DNA from: Tessaracoccus sp.
GTDB lineage: Bacteria > Actinomycetota > Actinomycetes > Propionibacteriales > Propionibacteriaceae
Length of the DNA: 64,000 nt
Reading direction: 5' to 3'
Assembly (NCBI RefSeq): GCF_016714275.1
Contig: NZ_JADJNP010000002.1
Location: 744,001 to 808,000, forward strand
Shown here: one piece after another, positions 1 through 9,058 of the stretch
Position numbering within the stretch: position 1 is the first letter of the stretch
Layout: each line of letters opens with the position of its first letter
Made by a program: the position numbers and the translations under genes
The notes under the pieces: generated by a model
Database searches by the model: none
The model's input: the letters and a program-made list of their open reading frames with translations, nothing else
Told to the model about the DNA's origin: nothing

Positions 1-2176
1 GGCCAAGCGCGCGCACCGCGCCCTGACCGAGTTCCGCATCCGGGGAGTTGCCACCAACATCCCCTTCCTCGAGGCCGTCATCTCGGACCCGGAGTTCCTG
101 GCGGGCAACACGACGACGTCGTTCATCGACGACCGCCCGCACCTGCGGCACCACCACATCCCCGGCGACCGCGGCACCAAGCTGCTGACCTACCTCGCCG
201 AGGTCAGCATCAACAAGCCGCACGGCGAGGCGCGAGCCACCGTCCGGCCGCGCGCGAAGCTTCCCGACCTGCCCGCCGACATGGCCGCCGCCGCGCCGCC
301 CGCCGGCTCCCGGCAGCGCCTCTTGGAGGTGGGGCCCGCCCGCTGGGCGGCGGAGCTGCGAACCCAGAGGGCCGTCGCCGTCACCGACACGACGTTCCGC
401 GACGCGCACCAGTCCCTGCTCGCCACCCGGGTGCGCACGCGCGACCTGCTCGCCGCGGCGCCCGTCGTCGCGCGCACGCTGCCCGGCCTGTTCAGCGTCG
501 AGGCGTGGGGCGGAGCGACGTACGACGTCGCTCTGCGCTTCCTCAAGGAAGACCCGTGGGCCCGGCTGGACGCGCTGCACACGGCGATGCCGAACCTGCC
601 GCTCCAGATGCTGCTGCGCGGCCGCAACACTGTGGGCTACACCCCCTACCCGCTGACCGTGACCAAGGCATTCGTGGCGGAGGCCGCGCGCTCCGGCCTG
701 GACGTCTTCCGGATCTTCGACGCACTGAACAACATCGATCAGATCCGCCCCGCGGTGGAGGCGGTGCTGGAGACTGACCACGCCGTCGCCGAGGCCGCGC
801 TCTGCTACACGGGCAACATGACCTCGCCGAAGGAGAAGCTGTACACGCTTGACTACTACCTCCGCCTAGCGGAGCAGCTCGTCCTGTCCGGCGCGCACAT
901 CCTGGCGATCAAGGACATGGCCGGCCTGCTGCGCGCGCCCGCGGCCGCGAAGCTGGTGACCGAGCTGCGCGTGAACTTCGACCTTCCAGTGCACCTGCAC
1001 ACGCATGACACTGCAGGAGGACAGTTGGCGACGCTGCTCGCCGCCGTCGGCGCGGGCGCGGACGCCGTCGACGTCGCGTCTGCGCCCATGGCGGGAACGA
1101 CGTCGCAGGTCTCGATGTCAGCACTGGTCGCCGCCCTCGAGGACACCGAGCGCGCGCCCCAGCTCGACCTCGCGGCCGTGCAGGCCCTCGAGCCGTACTT
1201 CGAAGCCATGCGGGCCATCTACGCGCCGTTCGAGTCCGGCCTGCCGGGCCCGACGGGCTCGGTGTACCACCACGAGATCCCGGGCGGGCAACTGTCGAAC
1301 CTGCGCCAGCAGGCCAACGCGCTGGGCCTCGGCGACCGGTTCGAGGCCGTCACCGACATGTATGCGGAGGCGAACCGGATCCTCGGCAACATCGTCAAGG
1401 TGACCCCGTCGTCGAAGGTGGTGGGCGACCTCGCGCTGGCGCTCGTCGGCCGTAGCGCCGACCCGTCGGACTTCGAGGCCAACCCGCAGAACCACGACAT
1501 CCCGGACTCGGTGATCGGCTTCCTGAACGGCGACCTGGGCGACCCACCCGGTGGCTGGCCCGAGCCGTTCCGCACCAAGGCCCTCGCCGGCCGCGTCACA
1601 AAGCCGGTGATCACCACGCTCGCCGACGACGATGCCGCGGCTCTGGCCGCCGAACCTCGCCGCGCCCTGAACCGGCTCCTCTTCCCGGGCCCGCTTGCGG
1701 ACTTCGAGCAGGCGGTCGAGGCGTACAGCGACCTGTCGGTCGTCCCGACGAGGGAGTTCCTGCACGGCCTTGCGCAGGGCCAGGAGATCGAGGTCGAGCT
1801 GGAGCGCGGCCGCGCCCTGCTGCTCTCCATCCAGGCCGTCGGCGAACCCGACGACCGCGGCATGCGCCAGGTGATGTGCACCGTCAACGGGCAGCTGCGC
1901 GTGGTGACGGTGCGCGACGAGTCGGTCGCCTCCACCGTCGCGAAGGCCGAGCGCGCGAACCCCGACAACCCCGGCGAGGTCGCCGCGCCGTTCGCCGGCG
2001 TGGTGACGCTCACGGTTGCCGTGGGCGACGAGGTCGCCGCGGGCGACCAGGTCGCCACCATCGAGGCCATGAAGATGGAGGCCGCGATCACGTCTCCCGT
2101 CGGGGGGACTGTGCGCCGGGTCGCCATCGGTGGGGCTCAGGCCGTTGAGGGTGGTGATCTGCTGCTTGAGATATAG
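1..2176 (+). CDS. pyc: Pyruvate carboxylase, C-terminal part (cut by window edge)
   Basis: ATP-dependent carboxylation of pyruvate to oxaloacetate. The frame is open from base 2, so the N-terminal biotin carboxylase domain lies outside the window; its last ~60 codons are visible. The carboxyltransferase domain follows, with DTTFRDAHQSLLATRVRT, AIKDMAGLL and HLHTHDTAGGQ (metal/substrate residues). The C-terminus is a biotin carrier domain with EAMKMEA; the biotinylated lysine codon is at 2072-2074. The ~725 visible residues match the C-terminal two thirds of the usual ~1150-residue enzyme. The order carboxyltransferase then biotin carrier in one chain separates it from oxaloacetate decarboxylase subunits and acyl-CoA carboxylases. 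The stop codon TAG overlaps the left end of a mobile-looking repeat. Confidence 0.95.
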   Translation, partial: AKRAHRALTEFRIRGVATNIPFLEAVISDPEFLAGNTTTSFIDDRPHLRHHHIPGDRGTKLLTYLAEVSINKPHGEARATVRPRAKLPDLPADMAAAAPPAGSRQRLLEVGPARWAAELRTQRAVAVTDTTFRDAHQSLLATRVRTRDLLAAAPVVARTLPGLFSVEAWGGATYDVALRFLKEDPWARLDALHTAMPNLPLQMLLRGRNTVGYTPYPLTVTKAFVAEAARSGLDVFRIFDALNNIDQIRPAVEAVLETDHAVAEAALCYTGNMTSPKEKLYTLDYYLRLAEQLVLSGAHILAIKDMAGLLRAPAAAKLVTELRVNFDLPVHLHTHDTAGGQLATLLAAVGAGADAVDVASAPMAGTTSQVSMSALVAALEDTERAPQLDLAAVQALEPYFEAMRAIYAPFESGLPGPTGSVYHHEIPGGQLSNLRQQANALGLGDRFEAVTDMYAEANRILGNIVKVTPSSKVVGDLALALVGRSADPSDFEANPQNHDIPDSVIGFLNGDLGDPPGGWPEPFRTKALAGRVTKPVITTLADDDAAALAAEPRRALNRLLFPGPLADFEQAVEAYSDLSVVPTREFLHGLAQGQEIEVELERGRALLLSIQAVGEPDDRGMRQVMCTVNGQLRVVTVRDESVASTVAKAERANPDNPGEVAAPFAGVVTLTVAVGDEVAAGDQVATIEAMKMEAAITSPVGGTVRRVAIGGAQAVEGGDLLLEI

Positions 2177-2275
2177 GGACCGCCGATCACTCATTCTTGC
2201 GAGCTGCGGCGCACTGGATCGGGCGCCCAGCCAGCATGTCCCCGCCCGGAGAAGGAATTGGTTCAGTGCTTCCCT
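2175..2275. repeat. MITE-like ~100 bp repeat with terminal inverted repeats
   Basis: The left end begins AGGGACCGCCGATC and the right end finishes CAGTGCTTCCCT, whose reverse complement is AGGGAAGCACTG, so the ends are imperfect inverted repeats. A core of 26 bases (2203-2228) is identical to 53290-53315 in the second repeat region. It encodes nothing. It starts on the last bases of the pyc stop codon. Confidence 0.7.
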
Positions 2276-2397
2276 CGCGATACGCGCTGCGGGGTCGGGT
2301 CGACAGACCCGGCCGCTGCGTGCGCCCGCGTTTTCGCCCATTGTGAACCTGCACCGAAACGCGTCACCGGCAGCCTTGAGAACGTGAGAGACTTGCG

Positions 2398-2606
2398 CCT
2401 TGCAGCTGGTTCGCGGCGGCAGATCGAGTCCCGATCGGCCGCGGCGTCGCAAGAGGGAACCCGGTGAGAGTCCGGGACTGCCCCGCAGCGGTATGCGGAA
2501 ACGACCGTCGGCATTGAGCACTGGGCACCAGCCTGGGAAGCGCCGGCCAGTAGGCACTCCACCCCCGGGTGGGCCTGTCCGCGAGTCCGAAGACCTGCCA
2601 GCCGCA
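2398..2606 (+). promoter_or_regulatory. Cobalamin riboswitch upstream of metE
   Basis: Conserved aptamer blocks appear in order: GGGAACCCGGTGAGAGTCC, then CTGCCCCGCAGCGGT, then a B12-box-like GAGTCCGAAGACCTGCC near 2583-2600. A long GC-rich hairpin (P2-like) lies at about 2404-2450. Placement before the cobalamin-independent methionine synthase is the classic arrangement: B12 shuts off MetE when MetH can work. Confidence 0.93.
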
Positions 2607-2626
2607 CCGCGCCCGACGGGCGCGGT
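2606..2626 (+). terminator. Expression-platform hairpin after the metE riboswitch
   Basis: ACCGCGCCC-GAC-GGGCGCGGT forms a perfect 9 bp stem with a 3-base loop directly after the B12 box. There is no U tract, so it may pause transcription or recruit Rho rather than be a simple intrinsic terminator. Confidence 0.5.
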
Positions 2627-2742
2627 TGGTCTGCGGCCCTCGCGGGAGGGGTCCCGACGGAACAGGGCCGTGCCCTGCCCTCAGTCGTCCTCCCTTCCTC
2701 GGCCGTGGGCCGTCCACCGACGAGCTCGCGAGGGATGAGCAC

Positions 2743-5049
2743 ATGACAACCACCCATTCACCCATCGGTGCCACCGCGCTGGGGTTCCCACGTATCGGCA
2801 GGAACCGCGAACTGAAGCTGGCCCTTGACGCGTACTGGGCCGGCAGGATCGACGCCGCCGCGCTCGAGGCGGCGGCCACCGCCGTTCGCCTGGATGCCGT
2901 CGACTCGATGACCGGCCTCGACTCCGTCCCGGTCAACACCTTCAGCTGGTACGACCAGGTGCTCGACACCGTCGTGCTCGTGGGCGCCGTTCCCGAGCGC
3001 TACCGGGCCATCTCCGGGGAGCACGTGCTTGCAGGCTTCGACGCCGCCCGCTACTTCGCGATGGCGCGCGGCAACGCGGAGGTCGCGCCGCTGGAGATGA
3101 CCAAGTGGTTCGACACGAACTACCACTACCTCGTGCCCGAGATCGGCCCCGAGACCGCGTTCACGCTGAACGCCGCCAAGCCGCTGGCGGAGCTTGCCGA
3201 GGCCACCGCGCGCGGCGTGCGCGCCCGGCCGGTCATCGTCGGCCCGTTCACGTTCCTGGCGCTGGCAAAGGCGTCCGACGAGGCGCCGGAGGGCTACGAC
3301 CCGCTGGAGCGCCTGGATGACCTGGTGGAGGTGTACGCCCGGCTTCTCGGCGAACTCGCCGTCGCCGGGGCAGAGTGGGTGCAGCTCGACGAAACCGCAG
3401 CCGTCCGTGACCTCTCCCCCACGCAGGCCGAGCAACTCGGCGCCGTCTACCGTCAGCTCGCGGCGATCACCGAGCGCCCCGCCATCCTGGTGACCACATC
3501 TTTCGCCGACCCTGTTGAAGGTCTCCCCGCGCTGGTGGCCTCTGGCGTCGAGTCCGTCAGCCTCGACATCCTGCGCGGCCCCTCCCTCGAGGCGGCGCGC
3601 GAGGTTCCCGGCATCGACCGCGTCGAGCTGGTCCTGGGCGCCGTCGACGGCCACAACATCTGGCGCGCCGACCTCACCGCAACCCTGGCCCGGCTTCGGG
3701 ACTGGGACGGCGTGGGGGCCGCGCGCAGCGTGGGTACCACCTGTTCGCTCCTCCACGTGCCCTACGACTCGGAGCGCGAGACGTCTCTGCCGGAGGCGTT
3801 GCGCGCAAACCTGGCCTTCGCCGACCAGAAGCTCGCCGAGGTGGTGGCGCTGCAGCACGCCCTCGACGGCCGCACCGATCAATCGGCGGCGGCGTTCGCT
3901 GCTTCAGACGTCGCGCTCGCCGAGCGCGACGCCATCCCCGGCCGCGTCAACGCGGACATCGCGGCGCGCCTGGCGGGTCTGAGCGACGCGGACCGCACGC
4001 GCGAGCACCGGCCGGAGCGCGCCGTCGCCCAGACCGCACGGCTAGAACTCCCGCTGCTGCCCACAACGACGATCGGTTCGTTCCCGCAGACCCAGCGCCT
4101 GCGCTCCGCCCGTGCCGCCGTCCGCGCCGGGCGCCTGGACGAGGCTGCGTACGAGGGCCAGATGCGCGAGGAGGTCCGGGAGGTGATCGCGCTGCAGACC
4201 GAGATCGGCCTCGACGTCCTCGTGCACGGCGAGCCCGAGCGCAACGACATGGTGCAGTACTTCGCGGAGCAGCTGGAGGGCTACGCGGCCACGGTGCACG
4301 GCTGGGTGCAGTCCTACGGCTCCCGGTGCGTGCGCCCACCGATCCTCTTCGGCGATGTCCACCGCCCCCGCCCGATGACCGTCGAGTGGGCGGCGTTCGC
4401 GCAGTCACTCACCCCGAAGCCGGTCAAGGGCATGCTCACCGGCCCGGTGACGATGCTGGCGTGGTCGTTCGTGCGCGAGGATCAGCCGCGCTCCGTGACG
4501 GCCGACCAGGTGGCTCTGGCCCTCCGCGACGAGGTGTCGGACCTGGAGGCCGCGGGCATCGGCATCGTCCAGGTCGACGAGCCGGCGCTGCGTGAGACGC
4601 TGCCGCTGCGGGCGGCGGGACAGGCGGCCTACCTCGACTGGGCCGTCGCCGCGTTCCGCCTGGCAACCAGCTCCGTCCGCGCCGAGACCCAGGTCCACAC
4701 GCACCTCTGCTATTCGGAGTTCGGCGAGATCATCGGCGCGATCGACGCCTTGGACGCCGACGTGACGAGCATCGAGGCGGCGCGGTCACGGATGGAGTTG
4801 CTGGCCGACATCCAGGAACGCGGCTTCGGCGGCGCGCTAGGCCCCGGCGTCTACGACATCCACTCCCCGCGCGTGCCGCGCACGGACGAGGTGGAGGAGC
4901 TGCTGCGCGCAGCGCTCGCGTCGCTGCCCGCCGGGAGACTGTGGGTCAACCCGGACTGCGGCCTGAAGACCCGCGGCTACGCCGAGGTCGAGCCCGCGCT
5001 CAGGAACCTGGTCGACGCCGCGGCCCGCGTCCGGGCCACGGCCGGCTAG
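2743..5049 (+). CDS. metE: Cobalamin-independent methionine synthase MetE
   Basis: Transfers the methyl group of methyltetrahydrofolate (polyglutamate) to homocysteine, without B12. The 768-residue length is typical. The N-terminus ALGFPRIGRNRELKLALDAY is characteristic. The predicted zinc ligands are all present and correctly spaced: His654 and Cys656 in VHTHLCYSEF, Glu678 in TSIEAARS, and Cys739 in NPDCGLKTRGY. The frame is open upstream into the leader, but the ATG at 2743 gives the conserved N-terminus and follows a purine-rich GCGAGGG. It is controlled by the cobalamin riboswitch upstream, which implies the organism also has the B12-dependent enzyme elsewhere (inference). Confidence 0.96.
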   Translation: MTTTHSPIGATALGFPRIGRNRELKLALDAYWAGRIDAAALEAAATAVRLDAVDSMTGLDSVPVNTFSWYDQVLDTVVLVGAVPERYRAISGEHVLAGFDAARYFAMARGNAEVAPLEMTKWFDTNYHYLVPEIGPETAFTLNAAKPLAELAEATARGVRARPVIVGPFTFLALAKASDEAPEGYDPLERLDDLVEVYARLLGELAVAGAEWVQLDETAAVRDLSPTQAEQLGAVYRQLAAITERPAILVTTSFADPVEGLPALVASGVESVSLDILRGPSLEAAREVPGIDRVELVLGAVDGHNIWRADLTATLARLRDWDGVGAARSVGTTCSLLHVPYDSERETSLPEALRANLAFADQKLAEVVALQHALDGRTDQSAAAFAASDVALAERDAIPGRVNADIAARLAGLSDADRTREHRPERAVAQTARLELPLLPTTTIGSFPQTQRLRSARAAVRAGRLDEAAYEGQMREEVREVIALQTEIGLDVLVHGEPERNDMVQYFAEQLEGYAATVHGWVQSYGSRCVRPPILFGDVHRPRPMTVEWAAFAQSLTPKPVKGMLTGPVTMLAWSFVREDQPRSVTADQVALALRDEVSDLEAAGIGIVQVDEPALRETLPLRAAGQAAYLDWAVAAFRLATSSVRAETQVHTHLCYSEFGEIIGAIDALDADVTSIEAARSRMELLADIQERGFGGALGPGVYDIHSPRVPRTDEVEELLRAALASLPAGRLWVNPDCGLKTRGYAEVEPALRNLVDAAARVRATAG

Positions 5050-5111
5050 GTCACATCCGTTCGATCGCTCGGCCGGGATTCGCAGTACATCTGCCCTCGG
5101 ATTCGCAGCCG

Positions 5112-5600
5112 CTAGGCGGGCAGCATCGACACCTGCCAGCCCACGCTGTGTCCGCCGTCGTAAGGGATGACACCGTGGAACTGACCGACGGAGGCATCGA
5201 ACACGAGCGGGAGGAAGTGGCGGTCGCCATCCCACATGGGCAGGTCCATCATGGTGGCGACATCGTGCCAGGAGAGGGTGCCCTCGGCGTTGGCCGGGGG
5301 CACCTCGCCATCGAACGCGGTGACGAGGAAGACGAAGCCGAACACGTCGCGGCCGTTGAACCCCGGCCAGGAGACGGTGCCGCGCAACTCCAGCGAGGTC
5401 GCCTCGATGCCCGCCTCCTCGCGGAGTTCGCGGCGCATGGCGGCGACGACGTCCTCACCGGGCTCGACCTTGCCGCCCAGGCCGTTGTACTTGCCCAGTT
5501 GCTCGTCGCTCTCACGCGCAACCCGGTGCACGAGCAACACCCGCGAACGGTCCGGCGTCGTGACATAGGCGAGCGTCGTCAACTCAGGGCGAATCGGCAT
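5112..5600 (-). CDS. NUDIX hydrolase, MutT-like
   Basis: Probable nucleoside triphosphate pyrophosphohydrolase. The NUDIX box is complete at residues 43-65 (GKVEPGED, then RELREEAGI), with the glutamates that bind magnesium. The total of 162 residues fits the family; the C-terminal part resembles 8-oxo-dGTP diphosphatases, but the true substrate cannot be read from sequence. It is convergent with metE. A -10-like TAGGGT (5607-5612) lies six bases upstream of the ATG and no ribosome binding site is seen, so its mRNA may be leaderless. Confidence 0.85.
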   Translation of the reverse strand: MPIRPELTTLAYVTTPDRSRVLLVHRVARESDEQLGKYNGLGGKVEPGEDVVAAMRRELREEAGIEATSLELRGTVSWPGFNGRDVFGFVFLVTAFDGEVPPANAEGTLSWHDVATMMDLPMWDGDRHFLPLVFDASVGQFHGVIPYDGGHSVGWQVSMLPA

Positions 5601-5680
5601 GCGACGACCCTACCCGTGGCCGGCCCGGGACGCGGCGAGGCCTAAGCCACCCCCTCACTACGCCGTGTAGTACCGATGGC

Positions 5681-5746
5681 TAGAGTTGCTCTCGCGAGCT
5701 GGTGGTTCCTGAAACTCAGGGGCCTGGAACTCCGGTGTGAATCCGG
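5681..5746 (+). promoter_or_regulatory. Truncated cobalamin riboswitch remnant (5' half only)
   Basis: Shows a -10-like TAGAGT (5681), the GGTGGTTCCTG / CAGGGGCC hairpin, and the conserved aptamer block GGAACTCCGGTGTGAATCC. The sequence then passes straight into the coding sequence of an ABC permease. The expected CCCGCAnCGGT block and B12 box are missing, so the aptamer cannot fold normally. It marks a deletion joint. Confidence 0.7.
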
Positions 5747-5758
5747 GTCGCCATCCTG

Positions 5759-6529
5759 ATGCTCGGACCGCTGTTCGCGCCACACAATCCCGAGCTGATC
5801 GACCTGACCAACCGGCTGCAGGGGCCCTCTGCCGCTCACTGGCTGGGCACCGACAACCTCGGCCGCGACATCGCCTCCCGTGTGCTCGCGGGCGCGCAGG
5901 TCACCGTCGGCCTCAGCCTGCTGGCACTGGCGCTCTCCATCCTGATCGGGGTGCCGCTTGGCCTGCTCTCCGGCTGGGTGGGCGGCCGGTTCGACTGGGC
6001 CGTGATGCGGGTCGTCGACGCCTTCATGGCGCTGCCGGACTACATCGTGGCCATCGTGCTCAGCGGCCTGCTGGGGCCGGGGTTCGTGAACATGCTGATC
6101 GCCATCGTCGTGGTCAAGTGGGTGGGCTATGCGCGCCTCACCCGCAGCCTCGTGATCCAGGAGAAGACCCGCGACTACCTGATGATCTCCACGCTTGCCG
6201 GCGGGTCCACCCGGCGGATACTCCGCCAGCACATGGTCCCGCACATCGTCGGGCCCACGCTCGCGCTGGCCACCATGGACATCGGCAAGGTGATCCTGCT
6301 CGTCGCGTCGCTGTCGTTCATCGGCATGGGCGTGCAGCCGCCGTCGCCCGAGTGGGGAGCGATGCTGAACGACGGCCGCGCTTACTTCGCGCAGGCGCCG
6401 GAGCTGATGATCGTTCCGGGCCTTGCCATCTTCGTCGTGGTTGCCCTTGTCAGCTGGCTCGGCGACCAGCTGATGAGGCGCTACACCATCTCCGCCGACG
6501 ACGAGAGGCTTACCCATGTCGCTGCTTGA
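5759..6529 (+). CDS. N-terminally truncated DppC-type ABC permease (probable pseudogene)
   Basis: Inner-membrane permease of the peptide/nickel ABC class. It contains LGTDNLGRDIASRVLAGAQ and a coupling (EAA-like) loop near DYLMISTLAGGS. The readable frame begins at the end of transmembrane segment 1 (VAILMLGPLFAP); an in-frame TGA at 5738-5740 blocks extension, so the cytoplasmic N-terminus and most of segment 1 are missing. The ATG at 5759 is an internal methionine with no ribosome binding site. A DppB partner and a substrate-binding protein are also absent, as expected if one deletion fused the riboswitch to this gene. The 3' end overlaps the ATPase gene by 14 bases. Function is doubtful. 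Confidence 0.75.
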   Translation: MLGPLFAPHNPELIDLTNRLQGPSAAHWLGTDNLGRDIASRVLAGAQVTVGLSLLALALSILIGVPLGLLSGWVGGRFDWAVMRVVDAFMALPDYIVAIVLSGLLGPGFVNMLIAIVVVKWVGYARLTRSLVIQEKTRDYLMISTLAGGSTRRILRQHMVPHIVGPTLALATMDIGKVILLVASLSFIGMGVQPPSPEWGAMLNDGRAYFAQAPELMIVPGLAIFVVVALVSWLGDQLMRRYTISADDERLTHVAA

Positions 6530-8156
6530 GGTCTCGAATCTCCGAATCGCGACCAGACACGGACGCGAACTGGTCACGGGCATCGACTTCGCCGTCGAGC
6601 CCGGGGAGTGGTTCGCCCTGATCGGCGAATCCGGCAGCGGCAAGTCGATCACGGCGAGCGCGATCACCAATCTGCTCGCCGGCTCGCTCCGGCGGACGGC
6701 GGACGTGATCGGCTTCGACGGCTCCGACCTGCTCTCGATGGACAAAGCGGAGCTCAGGAGGGTGCGCGGCGACCAGATCGCCTACGTCTTCCAGAACTAC
6801 CAGAGCGCCTTCACGCCGTACTACACCGTCGGCAACCAGATGCACGAGTTGCTCCAAGCGCATCGCCGGTTCTCGAAGGATGAGCGGCAGGCGCGGATCG
6901 ACGACGGCGTACGCGCGGTCGGGCTCGACCCGGCCCTCGTCCGCCGGTATCCGTTCCAGGTCTCCGGCGGGCAGCTCCAGCGGCTGGCGCTGGCGTCGGC
7001 CATGCTCCTGGAGCCGAAGCTGCTGATCGCCGACGAACCCACCACCGCGCTGGACTCGTGGAGCTCCAGCGTCGTGCTGGAGCAGCTGGCCTCGATCAAG
7101 GCGACCACGGGTTGCGCCATCCTGTTCATCACGCACGACCTGCGCATCATGAACCGCTATGCGGACCGGGTCGCGATCATGCAGCGGGGCGAGATCGTGG
7201 AGCGCGGGCCAAAGGACCGGATCGTCCTGCACGCCGAGCACCCGTACACGCGCGACCTGCTGGCCTCGATTCCACCGCTTCGGGGCACGACTGCACGCCT
7301 GCCCGTGCGGGACGAGCAGGCACTGACCCGGCTGATGACGGTGAGGCCCGTCGACATTGCGTCGGCGGCGACCCCGGTGCTGCGGGCCGAGGGTCTCGTC
7401 AAGGTGTACGACGGCGGCACCCGGGCCGTCGACGGGGTGAGTCTCGAGCTGGCGCACGGCCGGTGCCTCGGGGTCGTCGGGGAGTCCGGCAGCGGCAAGT
7501 CGACGCTGGCCCGGTGCCTGCTCACCCTTGAGCCGATCACCGACGGTGACGTCTGGCTCCACGACCAGCGGTTGAACGCGCTGGCGAGGCCCGCGCTGCG
7601 CACGGCCCGGCAGCGGATGCAGCTGGTGCTGCAGAACCCCAACGCGTCGTTCAACGAGCGGCTGCCGATCATCCAGTCGTTGATGGAGCCGCTGGAGTGC
7701 GTAGGGCGTCGCTCCCCCAGCTTCCTGCAGGTTGGCGACGACCCCCGGAGGGTGGCCGCCGCACTGCTGGATCTGGTGCGGCTTCCCGCCGAGTACCTCG
7801 ACAAGATGCCGGCCCAACTCAGCGGCGGCGAGAAGCAGCGGGTGTCGATCGCGCGCGCGATCAGCACGGAGCCGAGCTTCATCGTCCTCGACGAACCTAC
7901 GGCGAGCTTGGACGTCTCCACGCAGGCTCGCGTGCTGAACCTGCTGAAGGACCTGCAGGAGGCGCTCGGGTTGTCGTACCTGTTCATCTCGCACGACCTC
8001 AGCTCGGTGCAGTTCATCAGCCAGCACCTGATCGTGATGAAGGACGGCAAGGTCGTTGACGACTTCGAAAGGTCGCAGCTGTTCGCCCCCGGTCGGCACG
8101 TGTACACCAGGCAACTCATCGACCTGTTCGAGGATCTTCCCTCGCGGATCGCATGA
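6516..8156 (+). CDS. Fused DppD-DppF-type ABC transporter ATPase
   Basis: A 546-residue protein with two complete ABC ATPase domains, as in GsiA/YejF. Domain 1 has Walker A GESGSGKS at residues 37-44, signature VSGGQLQR and Walker B LLIADEPTTALD. Domain 2 has Walker A GESGSGKS from about residue 322, LSGGEKQR and FIVLDEPTASLD. Both are catalytically intact. It would energise the peptide-type permease encoded just upstream, but that permease is truncated and its partners are gone, so this gene may be an orphan. The old operon stood behind a cobalamin riboswitch, so the original substrate may have been cobalamin-related (inference). Confidence 0.88.
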   Translation: MSLLEVSNLRIATRHGRELVTGIDFAVEPGEWFALIGESGSGKSITASAITNLLAGSLRRTADVIGFDGSDLLSMDKAELRRVRGDQIAYVFQNYQSAFTPYYTVGNQMHELLQAHRRFSKDERQARIDDGVRAVGLDPALVRRYPFQVSGGQLQRLALASAMLLEPKLLIADEPTTALDSWSSSVVLEQLASIKATTGCAILFITHDLRIMNRYADRVAIMQRGEIVERGPKDRIVLHAEHPYTRDLLASIPPLRGTTARLPVRDEQALTRLMTVRPVDIASAATPVLRAEGLVKVYDGGTRAVDGVSLELAHGRCLGVVGESGSGKSTLARCLLTLEPITDGDVWLHDQRLNALARPALRTARQRMQLVLQNPNASFNERLPIIQSLMEPLECVGRRSPSFLQVGDDPRRVAAALLDLVRLPAEYLDKMPAQLSGGEKQRVSIARAISTEPSFIVLDEPTASLDVSTQARVLNLLKDLQEALGLSYLFISHDLSSVQFISQHLIVMKDGKVVDDFERSQLFAPGRHVYTRQLIDLFEDLPSRIA

Positions 8157-8189
8157 GCTACCCGACAAGGGATTTGGGGTACGGCTCCT

Positions 8190-8345
8190 GTAGTATCTGG
8201 CCGTCGGGCAGTTCGAATCCGGTGAGATCCCGGAACTGTCGCGCAACCGTGATCCCGCCTCGACGGGGAGTCGGACCCGCTGCCGGACGAAGGTGTAACA
8301 CTCCGTCGCGCAAGCGGAAGAACCGGGCCGACGGACCTACCGGGA
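8190..8345 (+). promoter_or_regulatory. Cobalamin riboswitch leading the corrinoid-capture operon
   Basis: A -10-like TAGTAT (8191) is followed by GAATCCGGTGAGATCCCGG, the conserved GCGCAACCGTGA, and a B12-box-like AAGCGGAAGAACCGGG (about 8309-8324). A short hairpin GGACCT...AGGTCC lies immediately before the first ATG and would hide the start region, which suggests control of translation. It points to repression of the downstream genes by B12. Confidence 0.88.
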
Positions 8346-8357
8346 ATAGAGGTCCCC

Positions 8358-8996
8358 ATGCTCAAGCGCTCGGCTCTGAGGCGCCTGTCCATCCCTGCCG
8401 CGGCGGCGCTGACCGTCGGCCTCGGCGTCGTCATCCTGCCTGCGCACGCCGCGCCGCCTGCCACCGCGCAGGAGTGCGTGGACGCCGGCCTCGTCTGGGT
8501 TCACGTCGAGTACGACGACGTCGTCAAGGGCGCGTGCGCCACGGAGTTCGACACGGCGGAGGACGCCCTCGTCGAAACCGGCCTGTTGGAGGCGCCCACG
8601 TCCTACATCACCAAGATCGACGGCCGTCAGGCCGAGAACCGCGAATGGTGGTCGATCTGGCTGCAGTTCCCGGACGAGGAGACCGGCGAGTACCCGGACG
8701 CGTGGGAGATGGCCGAGTTCGGCGCGGACCAGCAGAAGCTCGTCGCGGGCGACGTTCTGGGTCTCGTCCTCCAGGAGGACTGGGACAACTGGGAGGCGAC
8801 GCACCCCCCGCTGACCGAGCTGAACCTCCAGCCGGTGGTCGAGCCGACCCCCACTCCGACGCCGACCCCCACTCCGACGCCGACGCCGACACCCACGCCG
8901 ACGGAGAAGCCCTCGCCGACGCCGACCCCGACGCCCAGCGCGACCCCCACGTCGAAGCCGACGGACAAGCCCGGCCTCCCGAGCACCGGGAACTGA
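8358..8996 (+). CDS. Secreted transcobalamin beta-domain-like protein with PT stalk ending in LPSTG
   Basis: 212 residues. An Sec signal peptide (KRSALRRL, then a hydrophobic run ending PAHA) covers residues 1-31. Residues ~38-155 carry the pattern shared by the beta-like proteins of this locus: CVDAGLVWVHV, a second Cys after ~12 residues, an ALVETGL helix, ITKIDG, and WWSIW. This resembles the C-terminal DUF4430-type domain of intrinsic factor/transcobalamin. Residues ~158-205 are a Thr-Pro stalk. The protein ends LPSTGN: an LPXTG motif without the hydrophobic and charged tail that normally follows. It is first in the operon after the riboswitch. Family membership comes from pattern reading, not a database search. 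Confidence 0.8.
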   Translation: MLKRSALRRLSIPAAAALTVGLGVVILPAHAAPPATAQECVDAGLVWVHVEYDDVVKGACATEFDTAEDALVETGLLEAPTSYITKIDGRQAENREWWSIWLQFPDEETGEYPDAWEMAEFGADQQKLVAGDVLGLVLQEDWDNWEATHPPLTELNLQPVVEPTPTPTPTPTPTPTPTPTPTEKPSPTPTPTPSATPTSKPTDKPGLPSTGN

Positions 8997-9005
8997 GGCA
9001 CAGCG

Positions 9006-9035
9006 GTTGGCGCGTCCCGATGCGGGGCGCGCCAA
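9006..9035 (+). terminator. Intercistronic hairpin
   Basis: TTGGCGCG and CGCGCCAA form a perfect 8 bp stem, followed by a T-rich stretch (TCGTGTTCTTTC). It lies between the first and second genes after the riboswitch and would lower transcription of the downstream operon relative to the first secreted protein. Confidence 0.55.
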
Positions 9036-9058
9036 TCGTGTTCTTTCGAGGGGGGGAC

